Positions 26,011-37,757 of a stretch of 64,000 bases of DNA are shown here, one piece after another; within the stretch, counting starts at the first letter, position 1; each line of letters opens with the position of its first letter. A program made the translations under genes and the position numbers. Source of the DNA: Halichoerus grypus (Eukaryota > Chordata > Mammalia > Carnivora > Phocidae). The notes under the pieces were generated by a model. That model was not told the DNA's origin. It saw only the letters and a program-made list of their open reading frames with translations, and searched no databases. The stretch lies in NCBI RefSeq assembly GCF_964656455.1, contig NC_135714.1, positions 125,358,131-125,422,130 of the forward strand, given 5' to 3'.

Positions 26011-27255
26011 TTGTGGAGGATGAACTGTGAAACTTCCTATCCTGTTAAAAATAAACTGTAATTACTCAGCTTAAAGAATTCACTAGAGAAAATGATATAA
26101 TGGTCTATTTGAGATACCTTAAGTCATTGAGTTGTAATTGGGAAAATTTTTATTTTCCAATAATTTCTTTCAGTTTTACTGCCAACTCCCTTCCCATGAA
26201 TAATTTCTAAATCCAATTTCATGGCTGTTTTGTCATCTTTAGTTATTTGGTTCAGACCCAACCTCCTATTAAAGTCAAGGATTTTCCCTACTCGGACCCA
26301 TGAAGGCCATCAGACCTTAGGTTCTAGAACTTTGCTCTGCTCCTTTCCCCTTGCACTTTTCCTCTGGTGTTAGTATGGGGAGGAGGTAGGGAGAAGATCC
26401 ATCTCCTGACATGTCTTAGCATGGCACACAGGCTGTCCTCTTCTTTGTTGGCCCAAATACTCTTCCCTTACATCAACAACCAACTTCAACAGTGCACAAA
26501 TTCCTGTTGCTTTTTCTCTGTGGTCAGCCCCCCTAATCTAACTGTGGTCTATGATGTAGAAGTGGTCAGGAAGAGGTCCCAAGACCCTGTTGGCACTGGA
26601 TTCAACTCCAAGGTATTTCCTTTAAAAATCTGAAAGCATCTTCAAAAGTTGGCCCTCACCTGGCTACCATATTACTTCCCAGACTGTAGGAGTCCCCAGA
26701 AAGCTGACAGTCACCCCTCCCCATCTCATCTATACTCTACAACTCTTCCCAGCCCATTTTTGGAAACCATAAAATACTCAAGAGAGTCAATTCATGCCTC
26801 CTCCATTTGGCTTTATTATCCCACTATATTTCCTTAATGCCCCTGCCCTCAGAACACGAAAGCAAGCTTGCAAGTCCTATTGCTTAGGAGACATCAAGTG
26901 GGAAACAGTGTCCATTTCTTCTGATACCCACAAACCTTATGAGGAAAGCTTTTATCACCCATTCCCTTTAGCTCCAGAGAAGAGACCAATAAATGCCTGC
27001 TTCTTTTCCTTTAGGAAAGGTAAGAGGAGGTCAAGGCCTCTAACAGTTATCTCCTGGCCCCTTTCCAATCTTCTTTATACTAAGAGAAGATAAGTAGACA
27101 GCAGGAAAAGTAGTGGTTGGGAAGAGGTATTTCTCTCTGAATCTGCTCAAATGGCACCTTTTAGCAAGCCCTTTGGGAAAGTAACTGAACCCCAGCCTGA
27201 TGTTCTCTCTGAATTTAGAATGCAGAATACATAGTGGCCTTTAGTCTCAGCTGTG
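26011..27255. other. Unassigned DNA, possible eroded L2
   Basis: No gene recognised. About 26640-26850 is CT-rich with L2-like phrasing, not certain. Frames of 62-99 codons (26367-27093) lack coding support. Confidence 0.4.
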
Positions 27256-27256
27256 A

Positions 27257-27290
27257 GTTCCAAAGACTGGGAAGTTCCAAAGACTGGGCA
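27257..27290. repeat. 17-bp tandem duplication
   Basis: 'gttccaaagactgggaa' is followed directly by 'gttccaaagactgggca', a recent two-copy tandem duplication with one mismatch. Confidence 0.9.
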
Positions 27291-27439
27291 TTTTACACCA
27301 TCATGCTATACAGAATAAGCTTTTAATCGAGGTAAATCTTAAAAAAGAGTCCCAGTTGTAACTTCACTATTGCTGTAAATAGAAGTCTTTTTTTTCAACT
27401 TCTGTGGCCCATTTTCCTTTACCCTTGTTGTAGATCACT

Positions 27440-27735
27440 CTTCTTCTTCTTCTTCTTTTTTTACAAATCAAAACAATTTATTGTAAGAGTTTAACAGTAT
27501 CTCTATAGGCATCGATTAGTTTAAATATCACAGTTCATTCTCTTTCCTTCAGCACCAAGAAAATTGCTGTGATGGCCTGTCTTAAGTTGGTTTCCTCTAT
27601 TGGTCTTTTATCTGACAAGACACCTTTGGCAAAGTAATGACAAAGGCTCATCAATATGCTACTTTTCATCTGCCTGACACTGAAATCAATGGACTGCAGA
27701 AGAAGTCCCTCTATCAGCATTGTCAGAAATGATCA
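27440..27735 (-). pseudogene. Candidate 3' end of a truncated retrocopy (unknown parent)
   Basis: Minus-strand frame of 61 codons (27720 to 27535, TGA stop). The peptide starts MLIEGLLLQSIDFSVRQMKS and ends AITAIFLVLKERE, with a helix-like hydrophobic pattern and protein-like composition. About 50 bases past the stop is AATAAA (27477-27482), and 14 bases later an A7 run followed by (GAA)n (27440-27462), as in a decayed poly(A) tail. An in-frame stop at 27733-27735 closes the frame upstream. I cannot name the parent. A flanking duplication is not convincing (only 'gatcac' shared). Alternatives: last exon of a real gene, or chance. Confidence 0.35.
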
Positions 27736-29950
27736 CCGTGCTGGACAGAGCATGCTACTTGATTTCTCTGAGCACTCATTCATTCCTGAAAGCTTTCTCT
27801 AGGCTGTTACAACAGTGACCCTGCTTAAAGGTCAGAGATAAAGATGCTGTACAATCAAAGGATGTTCAGTAAGTCTGGAAAGGGGAGATTCTCTCAGAGT
27901 GTGAGATGATATAATGGTCTGCATATCCGGCCCCTGGGAGAAATCACACTCTCCATCTCAGGGACATGCGACCTGCAGGATCTGCATTTGTGGGACTGGA
28001 AGCCCTAATTTGTCATAAGTGACAGCTGGGAATAGAGGGTTACACTCAGGACCAAGGAAAGAACTTACCCAAGCAAAAGCGGTTGGGTTGGCATAATCCA
28101 AAAAAAAAAAAAAAATCTTCAATCAAAAATTTAAAAATAATACAGACATGATTATATAAATATTTTGGTATGATTGGCCAATAATAATTCAGTAGAAGAA
28201 AACAATTTATCTTGTAACATATTTAACATATTTAGATCATTTATGATCATCATCACAATTACACATAGAACACTGAGTTCTACTAGCAATCGTAAACCTC
28301 ATAGAATTAGGTCTCCCTGACTTAGAAACTGCTGGGCTTGGGCTCATTCTAAAAGAATAACATCCTAGAAACCTGCAGCCTTCAGTTGGAACTCTAATCC
28401 AAAGTAGAAGAAAGATTGAAGAATGTTGATTTCAGAGGGTGACATCCAAATTATTCTGACTGCTGAATATCTAAATCATCAGGGCAGTTGATTGTTTTTC
28501 TGCTTGAAGAGATACAAAAACATCATGCCCTAAAAAGCAAGAAGTTCTTTTACAAAAAACAAAAACAAAAAACAAGAAACAAAAAAACACAAAACAAGTT
28601 TTGCCTACTTAAAGTGCACTTTCTTTTGTTCCTCATATTGGCAGGTACTCATATACTCTTTTCCCCAAAAAAACAATTGCTTATTCTAAAGTAGCAATAT
28701 GACTCTTGAGATGTTTTTCCCCTCCTCTTCTTGTCCCCATCAGTGGTGAAATGTGATGACAATATATAAAATCTGGGAAAGCTGTGAAGCTATGTAGGTA
28801 ACTAATAGATTCAGAGACAACTGTCAAGAATTCCTCTGAGGAGTTAGGTGGTGTGTACTTCAATGGCATCCTACTAATGGGGTCGCCAACAGAAACCCAA
28901 ACCAAAACTGCTTGGAAAGAGAATGAGTGGGTGCAGTAAGGGAAACCCTACAGAAACACTGGTCACAATGTCAGGGGCCAGGTATTCCCTTAGAAGTAAA
29001 TATCCTGTAAAACCCCAAAAGGCATAGTCAAAGCACAACTACAAATCCCAGAAGAGAGGGAAGGAGAAACGGCAGCCCCTTTCAGATCAAGCAAAGAAGC
29101 AAGACATGAAGGGAGTCAAATGGTCAAGATTTAGAAGGATGAGAAGTTAGTCAGGAAATGGGTAGATGAGTTCGCATCTGAAATTCACCTATGAGATTAT
29201 GGACAAAGGGGGATTCCCCTCAATACAACAGTGAAAGGAGGATAAGAATGAGTAGGAATTACCTCCTATAAGTCCAGTAAGCATTACCTTTCCTTCTAGC
29301 TGGCAGGACACTAAGTAAGAACTCAGTGATCTAAAAACCTTGATGCTGCCTCCAAAACTGTGTTAATTCTCCCAGAATATAATTTGTGTGAGACAAAAAC
29401 TTTGGTTGGCACTCAATAGCCACCTCTTTGATAACAGAAAGAGCTGGCTTCATCAGCAGGCCCCCAGGAACCCACGCACAAAAGGACCCTGCGCTTGGTT
29501 TAATGCTCCGTTGTCGTCTTCAAATTTTTAATAATTTTCAAACAAGGGGCCCCACATTTTCATTTTGTGCCGAACTCCACAGATCCTCAAATTTATTCTC
29601 CCTCCTCCAAGTGGCCAAGTCCTCCTGGAGAGCCTGGCCCTTCTGTAGCTCAGAGTGGTTTTTGTCTGTCCACACGTTGTGGTCTCATTCCACCTGCCAG
29701 GAAATTGGCGTAGGGCTAGGTTTAAGATGCCATTCACACAAATAAGAACCAAGAAGCAAGCTGGGAGGTTTCTGGAAAACCTTATCTCAATCTTAAAAAG
29801 GGACACTGGAGGAATGTTTCCATTGTTCCTATCTTGGGATATCAATGAATGGGGCTGTCAGCATATATCCTGAATCTGACCACCTCCCCCTCCCTGCACC
29901 TACTGTAACCTGGGCTACTTCCGTAGCCCGCTAAGCACACTACCTATTTC
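27736..29950. other. Unassigned DNA
   Basis: No gene recognised. Contains an A16 tract near 28100 and an A-rich patch at 28550-28600. Two 105-codon frames (29428-29745 plus, 29528-29845 minus) overlap on opposite strands without other support. Confidence 0.4.
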
Positions 29951-29954
29951 CACT

Positions 29955-30640
29955 CTCACCCTTTAGAGTCAGTTCTCCATAATAGAGACAGAGTGTCTCC
30001 TTTACAAACATAAATCATGTCACCTACCAGCTCAAAATGCTCCAAAAACTTCCCGTCTTATGATAAAATTCAAAATTCTAACCATGGCCCATAAAGGCCC
30101 TTATGATCTGACATTTGCTACCTTGGAAGTCCTATTGCCTATAAATCTTCTCCTTGCTCACGCCTTTCCAGCCCCAGTGGCCTCTGTGTTGTTTCTCAAA
30201 CACACTAACCACGCCCTTACGTGAAGGGCTTTAGCTTACTCAGAAGCCCTCCCCCCGACATGTTCTCATGGCACGCCACCCCCCTTCATTCAGGCCCTTG
30301 CTTGGAGCCAAAGACTTTCTGGACAACCATTCATAAAGCAGCCCCGCCATGCTTCTCTATTACCACAGGCCACTTCATGGTTCTTCACAGCACTTTCAAC
30401 TACTTGAAGTATTACATATTTATTTCTTCCCATCCCTTTTGTTGATCTCTGCTCCCATTAGAATGTAAACTTGACGAAGGCAGAGAATTTGTCTCTTACC
30501 TAATACTATAGTAGAAAATCTATTTGGAAATTTATGGCCAAATCATTCCACTGTGTCCACATAGTCCCATTATGTTCCCATTACCTAGAACCTTGGCACA
30601 TAATATTCCCTAGATAAATAACTATTGAATAAATGAATTA
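29955..30640 (+). repeat. L2 LINE 3' region, long remnant
   Basis: Best L2 copy of the window. In order: 'cataaatcatgtcacctacc', 'atggcccataaaggccctta', 'ctcacgcctttccagcccca', 'attagaatgtaaacttgacg' and finally 'actattgaataaatgaatta'. Plus orientation, many indels, no open ORF. Confidence 0.82.
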
Positions 30641-30699
30641 ATGTTCTGCCTAGAGCTACTACACTTATCCTGTGACCCTAAAGGAATTTCTTGACATGT

Positions 30700-30866
30700 G
30701 GTGGGAGGTGGAGCAGAAAGATCCCAGATCTACTGTGAGGTCCTTGAGCTGTGGGATTCTTCAGTCAAGCACAGCCCTACCTCCTACCTGCCATGTGAGA
30801 CAATACATTGTTAAAGTCATTTTGATTTGCACTTGCTGCTTCCTTGTAGCTGAAAGTGTCCTAACT
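30700..30866. repeat. Possible ancient repeat fragment
   Basis: 'gagctgtgggattcttcagt' and 'gaaagtgtcctaact' resemble the end of a familiar old repeat. The latter served as the target of the next SINEC. Confidence 0.3.
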
Positions 30867-31066
30867 GGGGCACCTCGGTGGTTCAGTCATTAAGCGTCTG
30901 CCTTCGGCTCAGGTCATGATCCCAGAGTCCTGGGATCGAGCCCCTCATCAGGCTCCCTGCTCAGCGGGAAGCCTGCTTCTCCCTCTCCCGCTCCCCCTGC
31001 TTGTGTTCCCTCTCTCGCTGTGTCTCTCTGTCAAATAAATAAATAAAATCTTTAAAAAAAAAAAAA
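30867..31066 (+). mobile_element. Carnivore SINE (SINEC), young subtype, clear TSD
   Basis: Head 'ggggcacctcggtggttcag', body 'catgatcccagagtcctggg', arctoid-type 'gcgggaagcctgcttctccc', tail 'caaataaataaataaaatct' plus A13. A 15-bp target duplication with one mismatch lies at 30852-30866 and 31067-31081. Confidence 0.97.
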
Positions 31067-31354
31067 GAAAGTATCCTAACTGATGCATAATTCTAACCTT
31101 CTAGAAAATTGTGACATTTTAAATTCTGGAATACACCATCTAAGAACACTTTTTTTCCTTCTCTCATATCTCATACAATCTGGACAAATTCAGCTAAGCA
31201 GCTTATGACTTTTAGGACTAACTCGGTAGTATTAATCACATCATTTACCTACCTACCATGATCCATTATTATAGGCATTTGAATACCCCCCATGCAGCTG
31301 ATGCAAAAACATATTTCTTGTGCAACCAGGCAAAAATGAATTATAACATTTGTT

Positions 31355-31541
31355 TTTTTTTTAAAGACTTTATTAATTTATTTGACAGAGAGAGACACAG
31401 CGAGAGAGGGAACACAAGCAGGGGGAGCGGGGGAGGGAGAAGCAGGCTTCCCGCAGAGCAGGGAGCCCGATGCAGGGCTCGATCCCAGGACCCTGGGATC
31501 ATGACCTGAGCTGAAGGCAGACGCTTAACGACTGAGCCACC
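31355..31541 (-). mobile_element. Carnivore SINE (SINEC), inverted, short 5' truncation
   Basis: Minus-strand copy close to the subtype at 30867. The tail side reads 'ttaaagactttattaattta' and the head side stops at 'gactgagccaccc', so about ten head bases are missing. An 8-bp 'catttgtt' duplication lies at 31347-31354 and 31542-31549. Tail-to-tail with the preceding SINEC. Confidence 0.95.
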
Positions 31542-31549
31542 CATTTGTT

Positions 31550-32414
31550 ATTGATGAAAACAACAACAAAAGAAACCCCCCTATACACAGAAAAATACCC
31601 CAAACCTTGTTTTTCAGATACTTGTCTTTAAGTATCTTTCTAATAAAACTGTTTGAACCTTTTAGAAACATTCAAGTAGAAAATACTTCTGGAAGTTGAC
31701 TTTATAAGAGAAAAGAATGTGTTACAGAGACATACAAAAATTTAAATCATAGGTACATTACATCCTTCAGAAATGCGTCCCATATTCTCAAACATATTAT
31801 TCTGTTTTCCAAGAATTCAATTTTTGAATTCATAGTATTTCCCTCTGAATTCACTGTTAATTAATTATAACCATGTTATTGGCATTTGGAATTAGTTCTT
31901 CATTTATTTATCGAGTGTTTACTTTGTATCAGACTTTAAGACACTGAGGAAATGGATACAAAGAGGTAATAGCTTCTATTCTCTGGCTTTAGCTTAGAGG
32001 AAAACCTCTTGAAAGCCTTCATACTAGTATGCACCGTAACAGCTAAGATTTTTTCCCAATTCAGAGGCCTGTGGGGTCCATCACAAACTTCCTCATCCGC
32101 GTTCTGAGGCCCAGTCAGTGACCTACAGTCCCAGAATCTGCGAGCAGAGAAGGCAAATCACACTGTAAATGATGTGACCATTTATGTAATCGGTATACCC
32201 CCTTCGAGTTGGACAATACCCAGCCTGCGTGCCTTGTGATAGGCACCAGTCCATCCCAGCTGTGTCACCAGAGATACATTTGGAAACTTATGACCAACTT
32301 ATTTCTCTGACTCTCACACCACTGTCATTCTTGATCTGCGGCTAAAGTGAATGTCTCTCTTATGCTCTTTCCTGTCCCTTTGTCTTTTCTAGTACTGTTC
32401 TGTCCCTCTTTTAC
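31550..32414. other. Unassigned DNA
   Basis: No gene recognised. 'catttatttatcgagtgttt' near 31903 resembles a common old repeat motif, too short to assign. Confidence 0.4.
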
Positions 32415-32419
32415 CCCCA

Positions 32420-32902
32420 TGCTATGGGTTGAATGGTGACCCCGCCCACAAAAAAATAAAAGGTATATTTCAGTCCTAACCCCAGTACCTTATGATGTGG
32501 CCTTGTTTAGAAATAGAGTTGCTGCTAATGTACTTAGTTGAAATGAGAGAGAAAGTAGAGTGCGCCCTAATTCAATATGACTGGTGTCCTTATTTAAAAA
32601 AAAAACAAAAAACAAAAAACCTTGTGAACAGACAAGAGATATAGAGTGAACAGCATGTGAAAGTAAGAAGAGATTAGGGTGATATGTCTACAAGCCAAGT
32701 AACAGCAAGGATTGCCAGCAAACACCCGAAGCTGGGGGAGAGGCATGGAACAGATTCTTCCTCACAGCCCCCAGAAGGAACCAATCCTATTGACACCTTG
32801 ATTTTGGATTTCCAGCCTCCAGAACCATGAGACAATACATTTCTGTTGTTTCAGCCACCCAGTTTGTAGGATTTGGTTATGCAGCCCTAGCAAACTAATG
32901 CA
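32420..32902 (+). mobile_element. Solo MaLR (MLT1/MST-like) LTR with exact 5-bp TSD
   Basis: Begins 'tgctatgggttgaatggtga' and ends 'ctagcaaactaatgca', with TG...CA termini. Internal 'attcaatatgactggtgtcc', 'ctacaagccaagtaacagca' and 'tccagcctccagaaccatga' are in the MaLR LTR order. CCCCA flanks both sides (32415-32419, 32903-32907), the 5-bp duplication left by integration. No internal region or second LTR is present, so this is a solo LTR from recombination. An A/C-rich expansion (32595-32620) disrupts it. Non-coding and old. Confidence 0.88.
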
Positions 32903-32907
32903 CCCCA

Positions 32908-33839
32908 TCTATTGCTGCCATTCTCATAAAGAATTTTAGCTGTTACCTCTGGAACCCCCATTTCATGTTCAATAAGCTTCCTGACATCATTGTTTTCTTC
33001 CCCAAACAACCTCTCCACTTCCAGCACTCTCTTGAGGATGGTGCTTTACATGTGGCTCTCTCAAGTACTACTCATCCAGTACTGAGCTGGCATTCTCTGG
33101 CTTCCGGTTGCTATTCCCAGGGATAGTTGCCCCCATATATTGTAAAACTCCTTCTTGCTCTGCAGATGTAGCCATCAGATATCTTCTACCCACCCCCCAT
33201 CACTATTATTTTCCAACCATTCCATCACATTCATATATAAATTTGACACCTGCTTCAAACTCTTCGTCTCTACTCCAAGTCCTGTCCTCATCTCAGCCGT
33301 CTTTGAGGGCCACACGAATAAGTCACCCAAGTCCTTAACCCAACAACTCACTGCTACTGATTGCCCTCTTCAAATCCGGTGGCCGCTGTCTTCCACTTCA
33401 CTCACTGAGCCTTAGGTGCCTTGTCTGACCTCGATCTGCTCTACATACAAACCCTTAAACCCCAATACGCCATAACCTCTTAGCCTTCCTTTTTCTCATG
33501 GTCTCTTTCCTGCCCAAATTGTCTCTCTTCTCTTGGCTTCATAAAGACCTCTCAGCTCTTTGTGCCTCCACATTGTCCAGATGATGAGACCCTTCCTGGC
33601 TTTCCTCCCCCACCTGGAACAGACCTCTTCATTGATCACTGACAGCCTCTCTTCCACAAAGGCAGAATATGAGGGTACAGATGTTCTTGGGATATACCAT
33701 CAAAGATGTGTGTGAAAGAGAGACAGAAAGAGACAAAGGGAGAGAAGGAGTGAGAATTGGTGGAATGCTAATGGCTCAGGTAATTGGGCCACTTTTAATA
33801 GTTTTCAATTTATTTCAGAGTAATAGTTACTTACCTCAC
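32908..33839. other. Unassigned CT-rich DNA
   Basis: No gene recognised. CT-rich 32960-33640 may be eroded L2. A GA-rich patch lies at 33711-33750. Overlapping plus frames at 33108-33415 follow the low stop density. Confidence 0.4.
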
Positions 33840-34270
33840 TTAAAATTTGTGGTATAGCACTCATTTGCTTGCTGCTCTTCAATTGTTCTCCAGCAATTAC
33901 AGAACTGAGTTCAAGTTCTTTAGATTGTCTTCCTGGGCCGGTAATAATTGGATGTTGTCTACCCCTCTAGAATCATTTCCCAGCACTTCTACCTCTCACA
34001 TAGTACAATTCGAAAGCTTTCTACTTTCAGATATGCTTCTGCATTCAGCCTTATCTTGCCTTCTTTATGTAATCCCTTAAGGAAGTCCCCCTCACCCCCA
34101 TCTCTGGTGAACTGCTAAGCTTCTTCAAAACTCACTGAAGCTCTGATATCACTTTTCTATCATTCTCAGATTCCTTTGGATAGAATTTACAAGTCCTATC
34201 TTTAAAACACTTCTTCATTTTGTACATTCTACAATTGTACTGATTTTAATATTAATTTTTCCCCCATGTA
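33840..34270 (+). repeat. L2-like LINE remnant
   Basis: 'gaactgagttcaagttcttt', 'tgccttctttatgtaatccc', 'cttcttcaaaactcactgaa' and 'tttgtacattctacaattgt' follow the L2 3' order. Plus orientation. Confidence 0.5.
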
Positions 34271-34284
34271 TCTTTATTATAGTG

Positions 34285-34492
34285 CAGTTTCTCAACCTCA
34301 GCACTATGGATATTTTGGACCAGTTAAGTCTTGATTGTGCTCGTCTGTACTACATATTGTCGAACGCTTAGTAGCATCCCTGGCTTCTGCCCCCTAGATG
34401 CCAATAGCATCTCTCCAAGTTTTGACAACCAAAAATGTCTCCAGATATTGTCAAATATCCCCTGGAGGACAACGCTGGCTCAGTTATCGTGT
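34285..34492 (-). mobile_element. MER20-like hAT-Charlie MITE
   Basis: Begins 'cagtttctcaacctcagcac' and contains 'tagtagcatccctggcttct', 'agatgccaatagcatctctc' and 'gacaaccaaaaatgtctcca', the reverse of the MER20 consensus as I recall it. It explains part of the longest open frame in the window (34368-34961, minus). Confidence 0.82.
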
Positions 34493-34499
34493 AAGCCCC

Positions 34500-36340
34500 T
34501 CCGAGGCTGTACTTTGTCTTTTTCATCTTATTAAACTCAGAAGCTAACATAGTACCTGGCTCAAAACATACATTCGGGCAATGTGTAGTGAAGGGATCTG
34601 AAGCACAGAAGAATGACACTGCTCTAGCAAAATGCCACAGACTGCCCAGGCAGTGTCCATGGCACCCCTCAGTGATTTCCAAATAATGATATTTTCTAGT
34701 TAAATATGCTGTTTCACTACTAAGAAAGACAAAGGAATTCTGTTGTTTTTTTCTAAAAGCAAAGGGCATATTGGAAACGTTTTCTGAGCACTGCGGCCAA
34801 AGGCTAGTTTTGACTGTGTAGCTCTTAACACCTTCCAGGCTCACTCCCTGCTCATCTGTTTCTTCGCCCTCTTGAAGCCCCTTCTGCCAGTCCCTACCTC
34901 CCCAGCAGTCTCTCCATTGCCCTACACACACAGCAGCGGGGCAGAGCCCCTCACTAGGCACACACAGCTGCTCAGAAGCCAGCCTTCAGCCAAGGTGAAT
35001 GGCTCCAGTGGGTGACTGCCAAGTCCGTTGTCTGATTCCTGAGCCAGGGCATTTGGAACCTGTTTACTGGGCTTTTATCTGCATTTATCTTTTCAACCAA
35101 ATGAGTTAAAATTATGTCTTTACCTTTTACTACCGAGGTGGCCTAAATCCCCCTTCTATCTTAATATGACTTCCTACTACAGTCCATTTTCCTCTCTAAG
35201 AGAGGGTTAAAACTACTGGAGATGGGAAATGGACTACTTCTAGGAAAACCTTGTGAGTCCAGTTTGGTGCATGTGGGAAGGGTTCAGACTTCCCAGCACC
35301 CCAGGGCAGGACTCAAAGAAGATTATTTTATATTTAAAACAGAAGGTAACTTACGGCTTTTCTCCCACCTGCCAAATGGCAGGCCTCACATCCTTCTGTT
35401 TGCATAGTAGATTATGGAAAGACAAAGAGACTCTGGAAAACTCAGCATGGTAAAACCAAATGGAGATTACTTTTTTTTCCCTTAAAACAATTGTACACAT
35501 TAGGAGAGAAGCTAAATCCTTCACCAGCAGCTGATGGGCCAATGTGACAGAGCAGGGCTATCTTCATCCAGTTCTGTTTGCCTTTTGCCTTCTCTGCCTT
35601 GGCCTTTGTGAAAATACAAAGCGTCGATTTTATGCTCTTATGTTTAAAACCATCATGGCAGACAACGCAGGTCGGCTATCCCAATTTCCATTTCCAACTC
35701 TTTTCTGACTCCCTTCTCCCTTGTTCTGCCTCTAACTAAGAAGCTGGAAACACTGCATACTCACTCTCCCAGCTTCTCTTGAAGCTTGCATGGACATGTC
35801 AGGTCTTTTTGCCCAATAGGACCTAAGAATAATTTTGCTGGGAGATTCAAGGAAAGTGCTTGCCTTCTTGATATAAAAGACAGGGGTTTCAAAAAAAAAA
35901 AAAAAAGACAAGTGTTTCTTGTGCTGCCCCCTTCCCTTTCTTCCCGCTTCAAATGTGCACATGTTCCTAGAGCTGCAGTCACCCTCTGAAGACTGGGAAG
36001 CACGTCTTCCATCAGTAGGCAGCTCCACCGTTCCGCCAAGTGAGGAAAAGAAATCTCTTTCTCCAGACCTGGTAGACAACTGTTCTGTTGTTTGCTGCCA
36101 AAAGCACTTACAATGAAAACAGCCGTGTTTATACTCCCATCAAGTCACTATGAAAGGAAATGGGCTTGGTACACCCCTTCTCTCTTCATTGTGCACTTTC
36201 ACCCAAAATCCATCGGGATACAGTGTGGTTAGTCCAAAATCTGCCTGGCATTGAGCACTAATCTAAGCCAACAATGACATTATAGCTCAAGTTGATTCCA
36301 GACGACAGGTTGAAAAATCTAGGTCCTAGTCCTTGGATGC
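34500..36340. other. Unassigned DNA
   Basis: No gene recognised. The 197-codon minus frame reaching 34961 starts in unique DNA but ends inside the MER20-like element and is rejected. Short opposed frames at 35732-36116 straddle a poly(A) tract. Confidence 0.45.
35875..35918 (+). mobile_element. Candidate tail-only retrotransposition
   Basis: 'aaaagacaggggtttc' (35875-35890) and 'aaaagacaagtgtttc' (35903-35918) match at 14 of 16 bases and flank a pure A tract. Fits a poly(A) tail inserted with its target duplication and no body. More diverged than the 15871 example, so less certain. Confidence 0.42.
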
Positions 36341-36344
36341 CTGG

Positions 36345-36575
36345 CTTTCAGATAGCTAGCACTTACTGAATGCTTACTATGTTCTAAGCACTCTTTCAGT
36401 GCTGCTTTAAATGAATTAACTCACTTAGTGTTCATAAGAACCTCTGAAGTAAGTCCCAAGATCATACTCCTTTTAAAGATGAGGGAACAAAGACACAGAG
36501 TAACTAATTTAGCCAAGGTTACCCAGCTAATAAGTAGCAGATGGCTATAAAGGCTTGGACTTTCTGAGCCAACAG
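36345..36575 (-). repeat. MIR SINE (ancient), antisense
   Basis: 'tagcacttactgaatgctta', 'tctaagcactctttcagtgc', 'aagatgagggaacaaagaca' and 'aggttacccagctaataagt' give the reverse of the MIR consensus over nearly its full length. Confidence 0.85.
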
Positions 36576-36794
36576 AGTACACATCCTGACGAATATGCGC
36601 CTTGAAGGAAAAAACCATTGCCATTCCACATACGTTGGGAAACAGATAAACTCCTATTTGCACCTTTGAGAGAACATCAGAGTTACTACACTGTAAGATA
36701 AAATCAGCCATATGAAGGGAAAGGTGATTCTGCCCACATCAGAGAAAAAAGTGCACTTAAAGAAAATAATATTAAATACCAATATGAATAAAAA

Positions 36795-36920
36795 TAACAA
36801 TAACCACTAACTTCTATTGAGGACGTATCATTTGTCAGGTACTTTGCTAAGTAATTTTCTCCGTCTTTCTATTCAATTCTTGGAACAATACAGAGGAAGT
36901 AAGGCAGATACTCAGCTGCC
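36795..36920 (-). repeat. MIR fragment, antisense
   Basis: 'taacttctattgaggacgta' then 'tgtcaggtactttgctaagt' match the 3' half of MIR in reverse; the core is lost. Confidence 0.55.
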
Positions 36921-37757
36921 AGTCCCAAAGCAATCGCTCTCCTTCTTTCTTGCTGTCTGAGCCCTAATATTTTTTACTGTGTTTACCACCCTCTTGCCAA
37001 GAGCTCAGAGAAGTCTATTCCATCCCCAGCCCAGAGGAACAATCATGACCAGTCACTGTCTATCATCTCCTTTGTCAGCCGCTGATTACAGGTAGGCAGA
37101 GTCTTCCTTGAGAAGATCTGCATGTGGTGGAAGATAGGCATGGACAAGCCACCCAGGTCTCTACATATCTATTCTAGTTACTTCTTATGAATGCCATTGT
37201 CTTATCTAGTGTGCATCTTGCCAGGACTTTAGGTCTCACATTCTAATTTGGAGAGGACAAAGCTTTTTCTGAAGCCATCTTGTGATGCAGATCTTCCAAG
37301 CAAGGGTGCTTGCCTTTCCCCAAACACAGGGCACTTTCTCTTATCCTTGCTCAGTTATTTCTTCTGGTACTGCTCTCCCCACAGCATGCTAGTCTAAATC
37401 TTACCTCTTCTGTAGGGCCCAGTTTTAACACTCCCATTTCCCAAATCCCCCCATGATAGTTGGTCTCCCACTTTGTTGTACCACGATAGTATGTTATCTT
37501 ATTATCCAGCTGAATATTATCTTAATTTGTATGTGTAAGTATACATCCGGCTTCCTTGTTCAGACGATAAATGGAATGAAGGCAAACCTGTGTTTTCTTC
37601 ATCAGTATAATCTCTACCAAGTGCTTTCTACTAAGTACCTTAAAGAGAGATTTGGACTTTTTTAAAAAAATCAACATTCTGAATCCTATAGCATTAATGG
37701 AGTATCTTTATGATTAAATATACAGCCTATTCTTTCTAAAATGAAGCCATTCATTGT
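36921..37757. other. Unassigned DNA
   Basis: No gene or confident repeat recognised; a 70-codon plus frame at 37453-37665 has no supporting signals. Confidence 0.4.

Noticed and set aside
32420..32902. Functional endogenous retrovirus
   Set aside because: Only a solo, diverged LTR is present; no internal coding region on either side.
34368..34961. Longest open frame of the window (197 codons, minus strand)
   Set aside because: Its last third lies inside a reversed MER20-like transposon, there is no recognisable domain, and composition follows local base content.
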